NCBI RefSeq assembly: GCF_004340525.1
Contig: NZ_SLWX01000001.1
Location: 248,001-312,000 of the forward strand
Origin: Chromatocurvus halotolerans
Lineage (GTDB): Bacteria > Pseudomonadota > Gammaproteobacteria > Pseudomonadales > Halieaceae
Direction of reading: 5' to 3'
DNA length: 64,000 nucleotides
Shown here: positions 8,894 to 16,389 of the stretch, in pieces
Position numbering within the stretch: position 1 is the stretch's first letter
Layout of the letters: each line of letters begins with the position of its first letter
Translations under genes and position numbers: made by a program
Notes under the pieces: model-generated
What the model was told of the DNA's origin: nothing
Database searches by the model: none
Seen by the model: the letters and a program-made list of their open reading frames with translations, nothing else

Positions 8894-10434
8894 AAAGTCC
8901 CACACCCACAACAAACCCCTTGCCGGATGGCAGCCAGCTCGCCGCGCTGGACATCGGCAGCAATTCCTTCCATCTCATTGTTGCGCGTATCGAACACGGT
9001 GAGATGCGACCCATACAGATTCTTGCTGAAAAGGTGCAGCTGGGCGCCGGGCTGAGGGACAACCGCCTGTCTTACGACGCCATCCAGCGCGGCCTTGACT
9101 GCCTGTCGCGCTTTTCCCAGGTGCTGCAAAGCGTCGAGACCGAACGCATCCGTGTGGTCGGCACCAATGCCCTGCGTCGTGCCCGTAACCGGCGTGACTT
9201 CACTGAACCGGCAAAGCGCATACTGGGCTGCCCGGTGGACGTGATCTACGGCCGCGAGGAGGCTCGCCTGGTCTATCTTGGCGTCGCCCACTCCCTCGCC
9301 GATGACGCCGCAGCGCGACTGGTAGTCGATATCGGCGGTGGCAGCACGGAGTTTGTGATCGGCGAAAAGTTCGAGCCCCGGCGGCTGGAGAGCCTGCAGA
9401 TGGGCTGCGTGTCCTATACGGATCGCTTCTTCGCCGACGGCAAGCTGACCAAGTCCGCGTTCAAGCACGCCTACGATCGCGCCTGTGTCGAGGTTTCCCA
9501 TATCCGCAAGAGCTTTCGTGCCCGCCACTGGTCTGAATGCGTAGGCTCCTCGGGAACGCTGCAGGCGATCGAAACGATCGTCAATGCCCAGGGCTGGTGT
9601 GACAGCGGGATTACCCGGAAAGCCTTGCAGCGGCTGCGCAAACAGCTGCTGCAGTTCCCGGATTTTGACAGTATCGCGCTGGAAGGACTCAGCGAGTCCC
9701 GCCGCTCCGTCATCGCGGCCGGTGTCGCCATCGCCGAAGCGCTGTTCGACGTGCTGGAAGTGGACAGCATGCGAACCTCGCGGGGGGCACTGCGCGAGGG
9801 CGTACTCTACGACCTCATGGGGCGCCTGCAGCATGAAGACGTCCGTGAGCGCTCGGTCAATGCCATGATGCAGCGCTACGCCGTGGATGATGACACGGCG
9901 ACCCTGGTTGCCCGGCGGGCTTGTATGCTGTTCAAGGCGACGGCCGAAGCCTGGCAGCTCACGCAGGCGGACGGCGACCTGCTGCACCGGGCCGCCCTGA
10001 CCCATGAGATCGGCATGTCCATTTCGCACAAGCATTTTCACCGCCATGGCGCCTACCTTCTGCGCAACTCGGACATGGCGGGATTCTCCCAGGGCGAGCA
10101 GGTGAACATGGCGCTTCTGGTCGCCGGCCATCGCGGCAAGGTGCGCAGAGAACTGTTCGACGATGTCGGCACGCCGGAGCGGCGGCGCCTGCAGCGCATG
10201 CTGGCCATCATCCGCCTGGCATCGCTGTTCAAATACGTGGAGCAGCTGGAGGAGCTGCCCGACTTCAGCATCGAGGCGAGCGACACAATACTCAGGCTTG
10301 GCTTTCCGGATGGCTGGCTGGCGCAGCATCCGCAGACCCTGCACGAGCTGGATCAGGAGCAGCGCCTGTTCCGCAAACTCGACCTGAGCCTTGAGATCGG
10401 CGAGCGGACCGCTACAGATTCACCCAGCTGTTGA
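8890..10434 (+). CDS. ppx: Exopolyphosphatase (Ppx/GppA family)
   Basis: 514 residues. The ASKHA-fold motifs LAALDIGSNSFHLIVA, VVGTNALRRA, YGREEARLVYLG and VVDIGGGSTEF are intact, and the C-terminal half contains the HD-like region HRAALTHEIGMSISHKHFHRH seen in long Ppx proteins. The enzyme removes terminal phosphate from polyphosphate; GppA paralogues act on pppGpp, and length and sequence favour Ppx. It is the last gene of the D-amino-acid operon by translational overlap (ATGA) with alr, an unusual neighbour; ppx more commonly sits beside ppk. Its 3' end overlaps gspB on the other strand by 23 bp. Confidence 0.9.
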   Translation: MKSPTPTTNPLPDGSQLAALDIGSNSFHLIVARIEHGEMRPIQILAEKVQLGAGLRDNRLSYDAIQRGLDCLSRFSQVLQSVETERIRVVGTNALRRARNRRDFTEPAKRILGCPVDVIYGREEARLVYLGVAHSLADDAAARLVVDIGGGSTEFVIGEKFEPRRLESLQMGCVSYTDRFFADGKLTKSAFKHAYDRACVEVSHIRKSFRARHWSECVGSSGTLQAIETIVNAQGWCDSGITRKALQRLRKQLLQFPDFDSIALEGLSESRRSVIAAGVAIAEALFDVLEVDSMRTSRGALREGVLYDLMGRLQHEDVRERSVNAMMQRYAVDDDTATLVARRACMLFKATAEAWQLTQADGDLLHRAALTHEIGMSISHKHFHRHGAYLLRNSDMAGFSQGEQVNMALLVAGHRGKVRRELFDDVGTPERRRLQRMLAIIRLASLFKYVEQLEELPDFSIEASDTILRLGFPDGWLAQHPQTLHELDQEQRLFRKLDLSLEIGERTATDSPSC

Positions 10435-11191
10435 GTGCCTTCAGGCGGAATACGGTACCGCGGTAGCTGAGAATGACAGAGTCGGGCAGGATTTCCCGCA
10501 CGCTCACACCGTCGACACTCTCACCCTCCCGACGACGCTCGCGGTTGATAAAGACCGCAGACTCGCCGCTGCTGCGGTAGTCGTGCTGCGAATACATGAG
10601 CGTGGGGACGCCATCCCGGAATGCCTGCGAAAGCTCCTCAAGCATCGGTGCCGGGTGCGCTGCAAGCTCCCGGCTGTCGAGTGCCGCTTCCGCGCGCGCG
10701 ACCAGGGCATCGATATCCGCTTCGGCCTGGGTCTCGGCTACGGCTTCATCATCAGCCGCCGCGTCGTCCGATGCCTCGCCTGGCAGCTCGTCCTCTTTGT
10801 CCGGCGCGGGCGATGCGCGCGCGTCGCGATACAGATCCCGCACCGCGTCACCTGCCGCATCTGCATTACTCGCCGCCGGAATTTCCGCTGACGATGGCGG
10901 CGCTGAGCGGGGCGCGGACGGCACCGGCAAGGGCACCGGGGGAGTGAGGCGGGCGGCCGCGGGAGGCGTCGCAACCGCGTTCTGCCCGCGACTGCCATCG
11001 ACGGCATCCGGCCGACTGAGAAGCAGCCAGGCGATCACGGCCAGCGCCAGACCAAGTCCCAGCAGCAGAACCGGCACCCAGGGAGAACGGGGCGCCTGCT
11101 GCTTCGCAAGACACGCGGCAGCAGCAAGGCGGGCGTCGTCGGCGTCCCGCTCCTGCCGCGAGCGCTCAAGAGCATCCAGAATGAACGACAC
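10412..11191 (-). CDS. gspB: Type II secretion accessory protein GspB
   Basis: 259 residues from a GTG at 11191 with a GAGGGAG site in front; the upstream open frame lacks a good start. The N-terminus SFILDALERSRQERD is characteristic of GspB/PulB-type proteins, followed by a transmembrane helix (WVPVLLLGLGLALAVIAWLLL, about residues 38-58), a long Pro/Ala/Asp-rich periplasmic linker, and a C-terminal globular domain ending in SVREILPDSVILSYRGTVFRLKALN. GspB and GspA help the type II secretin cross the peptidoglycan. The gene follows gspA by 11 bp. No gspC-gspN genes are in the window. Confidence 0.88.
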   Translation of the reverse strand: MSFILDALERSRQERDADDARLAAAACLAKQQAPRSPWVPVLLLGLGLALAVIAWLLLSRPDAVDGSRGQNAVATPPAAARLTPPVPLPVPSAPRSAPPSSAEIPAASNADAAGDAVRDLYRDARASPAPDKEDELPGEASDDAAADDEAVAETQAEADIDALVARAEAALDSRELAAHPAPMLEELSQAFRDGVPTLMYSQHDYRSSGESAVFINRERRREGESVDGVSVREILPDSVILSYRGTVFRLKALNSWVNL

Positions 11192-11202
11192 AGGTGACTC
11201 CC

Positions 11203-12864
11203 TCAGTTGATGGACCGGGCCAGTGGCCAGGCACCGCGCTCCCGCAGGGCATCCATGCGCGCATGAAGCGCCTCGCCCCCCGGAACCTGCCCCGCCATTC
11301 GGTTCAGTTGCCGCAGCGTCTGCTCGCCAACCAGTCCGTCGTCGTTCAGCCCATGCCGGCGCTGGAACAGCCTGACCCGCTGCTCCAGCTGCGGCGAGTA
11401 GCGATCCGTGGTCAGGGGCTGCGCCTGGCCGTCGAGCACCGCAAACAGCTCCGCTACCGAAGCCACGGCGGCGCCCGCGTCGCCCGGACCGAGCACCCCC
11501 TCGAATGCCGGCGGCGCCTGCCAGAGATAGCGATAACCGCCGCGCCACAGGGGAGCCAGCGCCGCCAGATCGACCTTCTCGACACCGTTCACCGTCGCCA
11601 GCAGCGCGACATCATGTTCCAGGGCAATGACAAGCGCCGCGCGGGCCTGACGCTCCCTGGATACCAGATCCAGAACCAGCGGGTGACCCAGCGCCTGCAG
11701 CTCCTGCCAGGTGTCTGCACCCGCGCTGACGCAGCGAAGGCTTCCACTGTTGCCGTCTCGGCAGGGTGCCGCCGGCATCGCTGCATCGGTGTACAGCGAC
11801 CAGAGTGCCGACAGCGCGTGCTGGCGATCGTGCAGCACGGTGTCAGACTGCGCCTCGGACGCCGACACCTCTTGCGACCCGGACACCGGCACCCTGGCTT
11901 CCGTCATCACTGCACCGGCTGGAGCGCGCAAATCAGCGGGCTGACCCGCCGACACCCCCCACCACCACAGCAGCGCAGCGGTCGCGGCGGCAATCGCCGG
12001 GAGGGCAATGAGCCAGCCGAGACGCCTGCCTCCTGCTGCAGGCGCCCTGCCCTCTCCGGTGACTTCATGGACCGCCGCGCGCAGCAGGCGCGGGCTGACC
12101 TGCGTTGCGCGACGACCATAGGCGCCGAGTAACAGCCGGTCACAGAGCAGGTTGATGACCCGCGGCACCCCGCGGCTATAGCGATAAATGCCGCGCACCA
12201 CGGCGGGAGGAAAGGGTTCCGTTCCCGGCGCCAGTCCCGCCACCTGGAGCCTGTGTCGAATATACGCCGAGGTTTCCTCGCGACTCAGGGGTTCGAGGTT
12301 GAAGCGCGCCGTAACACGCTGGTTCAGCTGGCGCAGCTCGGGGCGACTCAGCATCGTCGCCAGCTCCGGCTGACCGATGAGGATGATGTGCAGCAGCTTC
12401 TCGCTGTCCGTCTCCAGGTTGGTCAGCAGGCGTATCTGCTCCAGCACGTCCACACCCAGATGCTGTGCCTCGTCGATCAGCAGGACTGTCTTGTGCCCCC
12501 GGGCGTGATTGTCCAGCAAAAACCGGTGCAGCCGGTCCGTGAGCATCTTCAACGTTGTCGCCCCGGAGGGATAATCGATGCCCAGCTCGTCGCAGACGCT
12601 GGCAAGCAGTTCGGTGGCGCTGAGCGCGGGATTGAGCACAACCGCAATATCCGTATTGTCCGGCAGCTGTTCCAGCAGGCAGCGGTTGATCGTCGTCTTG
12701 CCGGTACCCACCTCTCCCGTGAGCACCACAAAGGCACCGCCGGCGCCCACTCCATAGAGCAGGTGCGCGAGGGCATCGCGGTGGCGGTGGCTCATGAAAA
12801 GATAGCGCGGGTTGACCGCTATGGAAAACGGCGCCTCACGCAGGCCGAAGTACTGCAGGTACAT
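11203..12864 (-). CDS. gspA: Type II secretion AAA ATPase GspA (ExeA-like) with peptidoglycan-binding domain
   Basis: 553 residues. The N-terminal MYLQYFGLREAPFSIAVNP is the classic ExeA/GspA start. Walker A is GEVGTGKTT (about 50-58) and Walker B is VLLIDEAQ. A transmembrane helix follows (LGWLIALPAIAAATAALLWWW, about 280-300). The periplasmic part ends with a PG_binding_1-type helix bundle (YSPQLEQRVRLFQRRHGLNDDGLVG). ExeA with ExeB remodels or binds peptidoglycan so that the secretin can assemble in the outer membrane. It precedes gspB and lies 36 bp downstream of an AphA/PadR-type regulator on the same strand, possibly co-transcribed. Confidence 0.92.
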   Translation of the reverse strand: MYLQYFGLREAPFSIAVNPRYLFMSHRHRDALAHLLYGVGAGGAFVVLTGEVGTGKTTINRCLLEQLPDNTDIAVVLNPALSATELLASVCDELGIDYPSGATTLKMLTDRLHRFLLDNHARGHKTVLLIDEAQHLGVDVLEQIRLLTNLETDSEKLLHIILIGQPELATMLSRPELRQLNQRVTARFNLEPLSREETSAYIRHRLQVAGLAPGTEPFPPAVVRGIYRYSRGVPRVINLLCDRLLLGAYGRRATQVSPRLLRAAVHEVTGEGRAPAAGGRRLGWLIALPAIAAATAALLWWWGVSAGQPADLRAPAGAVMTEARVPVSGSQEVSASEAQSDTVLHDRQHALSALWSLYTDAAMPAAPCRDGNSGSLRCVSAGADTWQELQALGHPLVLDLVSRERQARAALVIALEHDVALLATVNGVEKVDLAALAPLWRGGYRYLWQAPPAFEGVLGPGDAGAAVASVAELFAVLDGQAQPLTTDRYSPQLEQRVRLFQRRHGLNDDGLVGEQTLRQLNRMAGQVPGGEALHARMDALRERGAWPLARSIN

Positions 12865-12900
12865 AGATCTCGCTGGGCGGATGCTGATCGCAAACGCGCA

Positions 12901-13452
12901 TTATGCAACAGGGGACTGCACGTCTGCGAGCAGGCGCAGCGACTCGTCACACCAGGCGAGATACTGCTCGCCGTGGCGGATGCCGGCGAGCAGTGCCAGG
13001 TAGACACCCTTGCGCCTCAGGGGCAGCGTATCCGGGTCTGCGTAGTGGCGTCGGCGAATGCGCTCGTACAGGAACAATCGTCCCATCATGTGCTCCCGGC
13101 GCGCCTCCAGCTCCGCACGCAGATGCGGCAGATTGTTGTCGGACAGGTTATACAGCTTTACCAGCAGGTCGTCCTTGCTTTCGCGCACCCGGCTGGTGGC
13201 AAACACCCAGTCGTCCAGCACGTCCCTGCCCGCTGCGGTCAGCGCATAGAGTTGCTTGTCCGGCTTGCCCCGCTGCGAGACCCGGCGCTGGCAGAGCCAG
13301 CCCTTGTCGGCCAGTTTGCGCAGCTCCTGATAAATCTGCTGGTGGGATGCATGCCAGAAAAAACCCAGCGACGCATCGAAGGCCTTGGCGAGCTCGTAGC
13401 CCGACATTTCGTCTTCAATCAGCGCTGTCATGATGGCGTGTGAAAGTGCCAT
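12901..13452 (-). CDS. PadR-family regulator, AphA-like
   Basis: 183 residues from an ATG at 13452 with GGAAAG in front. The N-terminal winged helix (SGYELAKAFDAS, FFWHASHQQIYQELRKLADKGW, GKPDKQLYALTAAG) and the C-terminal helical Vir_act_alpha_C-type dimerisation region closely resemble Vibrio AphA and related PadR proteins. Such proteins bind as dimers and act as activators or repressors. It is divergent from a nitronate monooxygenase gene, with an AphA-type palindrome in the shared intergenic region, which suggests autoregulation and control of that gene. gspA and gspB follow on the same strand. The signal sensed is unknown. Confidence 0.88.
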   Translation of the reverse strand: MALSHAIMTALIEDEMSGYELAKAFDASLGFFWHASHQQIYQELRKLADKGWLCQRRVSQRGKPDKQLYALTAAGRDVLDDWVFATSRVRESKDDLLVKLYNLSDNNLPHLRAELEARREHMMGRLFLYERIRRRHYADPDTLPLRRKGVYLALLAGIRHGEQYLAWCDESLRLLADVQSPVA

Positions 13453-13506
13453 ACGGGGCTTTCCGCGTGTTTTCTCCAGTGTGCATGATGCACCGTCGCC
13501 CTGCCT

Positions 13507-13524
13507 TATGCAAAACATTGCATA
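13507..13524. promoter_or_regulatory. Candidate operator of the AphA/PadR-type regulator
   Basis: A perfect inverted repeat TATGCA-N6-TGCATA lies between the divergent regulator (start 13452) and nitronate monooxygenase (start 13582). The AphA consensus I recall is TATGCA-N6-TNCNNA, and this site fits it at every defined position. Position and family match together make it a likely binding site; function is inferred. Confidence 0.6.
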
Positions 13525-13581
13525 TACGAAAGCGATACCCTAAGCTCCAGTCTCAGGACGTCAACCCTCAGGAGACTTTGC

Positions 13582-14547
13582 ATGGCCCTACCACCCATTC
13601 TGCGCGACGGGCTGCGCCTACCCGTTGTCGGCGCACCCCTGTTCATCATCTCCAATCCGGATCTCGTCATTGCCCAGTGCAAGGCCGGCGTTGTCGGATC
13701 CTTTCCGTCGCTGAACGCGCGACCGGTGGAGGAGTTCGAGCGCTGGCTCCAGCACATCAAGGCGGAGCTGGATGCCTACAACGCCGCGAACCCTGACCAG
13801 CCGGCGGCGCCCTTTGCGGTCAACCAGATCGTCCATCGCTCCAATAATCGTCTTTACGAGGATCTGGAACTCTGCGTGAAATACCGCGTGCCGATTGTGA
13901 TCACCTCGCTCGGTGCTCGCGAGGACGTCAACGAGGCCGTGCACTCCTACGGGGGAATTGTGCTGCACGACGTCATCAACAACCGCTTTGCCCACAAGGC
14001 AATCGAAAAAGGCGCGGATGGCCTGATTGCCGTCGCCGCGGGCGCCGGTGGCCATGCGGGCTCGACCTCGCCGTTCGCGCTGATACAGGAAATCCGCGCC
14101 TGGTTCGATGGCCCTCTCCTGCTGTCGGGCTCCATCGCCTCGGGCGACGCAATACTCGCAGCGCGCGCCATGGGTGCCGACCTGGCCTACATCGGATCGG
14201 CTTTCATCGCCACGCGGGAAGCCAACGCGGATGAGGCCTACAAGCAGGCCATCGTGGACTACGATTCCTCGGACATTGTCTACAGCAGCCTGTTCACCGG
14301 CGTCAGCGGCAACTACCTGAAGCCCTCCATCCGCAACGCCGGAATGGACCCGGACAATCTGCCCGAGGGTGACCCGAGCAAAATGGACTTCGGCTCCGGC
14401 GGCAATACCGACGCCAAGGCATGGAAGGATATCTGGGGCTGCGGACAGGGTATCGGGGCGGTAAAGGCCGTGGATTCCACGAGCGACGTGGTCGGCAGGC
14501 TGAGCCGGGAATACGCCGCGGCCATGCAGCGAATCCAGGCAGCCTGA
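13582..14547 (+). CDS. Nitronate monooxygenase (2-nitropropane dioxygenase family)
   Basis: 321 residues, ATG preceded by CAGGAG. A TIM-barrel FMN protein: the N-terminal LRLPVVGAPLFIISNPDLV, the AAGAGGHAGSTSPFALIQEIR loop that binds flavin phosphate, and the LLSGSIASGDAILAARAMGADLAYIGSAFIAT strand-loop typical of NMO proteins are present. The enzyme oxidises alkyl nitronates such as propionate-3-nitronate with O2. Family members also include FMN-dependent reductases, so the substrate is uncertain. It is divergent from an AphA-like regulator whose probable operator lies in its upstream region. Confidence 0.87.
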   Translation: MALPPILRDGLRLPVVGAPLFIISNPDLVIAQCKAGVVGSFPSLNARPVEEFERWLQHIKAELDAYNAANPDQPAAPFAVNQIVHRSNNRLYEDLELCVKYRVPIVITSLGAREDVNEAVHSYGGIVLHDVINNRFAHKAIEKGADGLIAVAAGAGGHAGSTSPFALIQEIRAWFDGPLLLSGSIASGDAILAARAMGADLAYIGSAFIATREANADEAYKQAIVDYDSSDIVYSSLFTGVSGNYLKPSIRNAGMDPDNLPEGDPSKMDFGSGGNTDAKAWKDIWGCGQGIGAVKAVDSTSDVVGRLSREYAAAMQRIQAA

Positions 14548-14593
14548 CACCCGCGTATAGTGTGCAGGACATTCCCGCAAGGAAACGCACACT

Positions 14594-15163
14594 ATGCGCA
14601 TATTGATAGCAACCGCCCTGCTTCTGGCAAGTGCCACCCTGCAAGCGGCCACCGCGGAATTCGCCGGTGGCTGTTTCTGGTGCATGGAGGCGGACTTCGA
14701 GAAAAAAGACGGCGTTCTGGACGTCGTGTCCGGTTTTACCGGCGGCACTCTGAAAAACCCCACCTACAGCGGCAACCACGACGGCCACTACGAAGCGGTA
14801 CGCGTGACCTATGATCCTGACGAGATCAGTTACGACGAGCTGCTGCGGCATTTCTGGCGCAATATCGACCCGGTCGATAACGGGGGCCAGTTCTGTGACC
14901 GGGGATTCAGCTACCGCACGGCCATCTTTGTCGCCAACGATGCCGAACGAGAGGCGGCGCAGGCGTCACTGGAAAAAGTGGCGGCGCGCTTCCCCGACCA
15001 GAGCATCGCCACAGAGATCCTCCCCGCGAACACTTTCTGGCCGGTCGAGGAGTACCACCAGGATTACGCCGAGAAGAATCCGCTGCGCTACAAATACTAC
15101 CGCTGGGGCTGCGGTCGCGACCAACGCCTCGAGGAGCTGTGGAGCGGGGATGATCCCTACTGA
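14594..15163 (+). CDS. msrA: Peptide-methionine (S)-S-oxide reductase, exported
   Basis: 189 residues with AAGGAAA in front of the ATG. The first ~19 residues (MRILIATALLLASATLQA) form a signal peptide, so this MsrA should act in the periplasm, unlike the usual cytosolic enzyme. The active-site motif is GGCFWCMEADF, followed by the MsrA signatures GFTGG, NPTYSGNHDGHYEAV, and EYHQDYAEKNP. It reduces methionine-S-sulfoxide in proteins with thiol reductant; two C-terminal cysteines are not obvious beyond the one in YRWGCGRDQ. It stands alone between nitronate monooxygenase (47 bp upstream) and the convergent DAHP synthase gene. Confidence 0.93.
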   Translation: MRILIATALLLASATLQAATAEFAGGCFWCMEADFEKKDGVLDVVSGFTGGTLKNPTYSGNHDGHYEAVRVTYDPDEISYDELLRHFWRNIDPVDNGGQFCDRGFSYRTAIFVANDAEREAAQASLEKVAARFPDQSIATEILPANTFWPVEEYHQDYAEKNPLRYKYYRWGCGRDQRLEELWSGDDPY

Positions 15164-15181
15164 AGCGGGCCTGCCTCGTCG

Positions 15182-16246
15182 TCAGCCGCCTATGACGATA
15201 CGCCTCTGCTGCACCGCCTCTGCCAGTCTTTTCAGTACATCACGGGTGGACTCCCAGGACATGCAGGGATCGGTAATGCTCTGACCGTACACCAGGGGCT
15301 GTCCGGGAACCACGTTCTGCCGCCCCTCCACCAGATTGCTCTCGAGCATCAATCCGAAAATACCGCGACTGCCTCGGCTTATCTGGGTGGCAACATCGCG
15401 GGCGACATCCACCTGACGCGCCGGTATCTTGCGACTGTTGGCGTGACTCGCGTCAATCATGATGCGCACCGGCAGCCCGGCGTTGAGGAGAAGTTCACTG
15501 GCATCGTCCACCGAGAACATGTCGTAGTTCGGGTGGCGACCTCCCCGCAGGATGATGTGGCAGTCCTCGTTTCCGGTGGTCTGGAAAATCGCGGAATGGC
15601 CCTGTTTCGTCACTGACAGGAAATGGTGCGGCTGGGACGCCGATTTGATCGCGTCTACCGCCACCTGTATGTCGCCGTCAGTGGCATTCTTGAAGCCCAC
15701 CGGACAGGACAGCCCCGACGACAGTTCACGGTGTGTCTGGCTCTCGGTGGTGCGCGCGCCGATAGCGCCCCAGGACACGAGGTCCGCCAGATACTGCGGG
15801 CTGATGAGGTCGAGATACTCGGTGCCTGCGGGCAGGCCCATTTCCGCCAGGTCCAGCAGCAGTTTGCGGGCGAGGTGCAGCCCCTTGTTGATCTGGAAGG
15901 TATTGTTCAGGTCCGGGTCGTTGATCAGCCCCTTCCAGCCAACGGTGGTGCGCGGCTTCTCGAAATATACCCGCATGACAATACAGAGATCGGCGGCAAG
16001 CTCATCGGCGAGCTGCTTCAACCCGCGGGCATACTCGATAGCGGCTGCGGGATCATGGATGGAACAGGGTCCCACAACGACAACAAGGCGGTCATCCTCT
16101 CCCGCGAGCACGTCGTGGATGGCGCGCCGCGCGACCGAGACGGTGCCGGCCGCCGCGTCTGACAGGGGAACCTCGGCGACCAGCGCCGCGGGGGCGATCA
16201 GCTCATTGGTTTTCTGAATGCGCAGGTCATCGGTGGAGGACGTCAT
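15182..16246 (-). CDS. 3-deoxy-7-phosphoheptulonate synthase (class I DAHP synthase)
   Basis: 354 residues. I chose the ATG at 16246 because it aligns with the AroG/AroF N-terminus (DDLRI near residue 6); an ATG at 16267 adds seven residues. Motifs are VVGPCSIHDP, VMRVYFEKPRTTVGWKGLINDP, GTEYLDLISPQYLADLVSWGAIGARTTESQTHRE and DASHANSRK, covering the PEP/E4P and metal sites. It catalyses the first step of the shikimate pathway, PEP + erythrose-4-phosphate to DAHP. Which amino acid inhibits it (the AroF, AroG or AroH type) cannot be decided from inspection, so I give no symbol. It is divergent from an S9 peptidase gene. Confidence 0.93.
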   Translation of the reverse strand: MTSSTDDLRIQKTNELIAPAALVAEVPLSDAAAGTVSVARRAIHDVLAGEDDRLVVVVGPCSIHDPAAAIEYARGLKQLADELAADLCIVMRVYFEKPRTTVGWKGLINDPDLNNTFQINKGLHLARKLLLDLAEMGLPAGTEYLDLISPQYLADLVSWGAIGARTTESQTHRELSSGLSCPVGFKNATDGDIQVAVDAIKSASQPHHFLSVTKQGHSAIFQTTGNEDCHIILRGGRHPNYDMFSVDDASELLLNAGLPVRIMIDASHANSRKIPARQVDVARDVATQISRGSRGIFGLMLESNLVEGRQNVVPGQPLVYGQSITDPCMSWESTRDVLKRLAEAVQQRRIVIGG

Positions 16247-16389
16247 GACAGTACCGCTCGTTTTCATTGCTGGAACAAGCTGCGTAATATAGCACGCGGT
16301 GACTTCTGCAGTGACACCGACCCGGGTACCGAAACGTCCCGGGGTGCCTGACACGATATTTTTTCCAACCGTTTGCCCGGAGGCCATGC

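Noticed and set aside
12253-13443. 396-codon plus-strand frame across gspA and the PadR gene
   Set aside because: It spans two well-recognised genes on the other strand, and its composition is that of a shadow frame.
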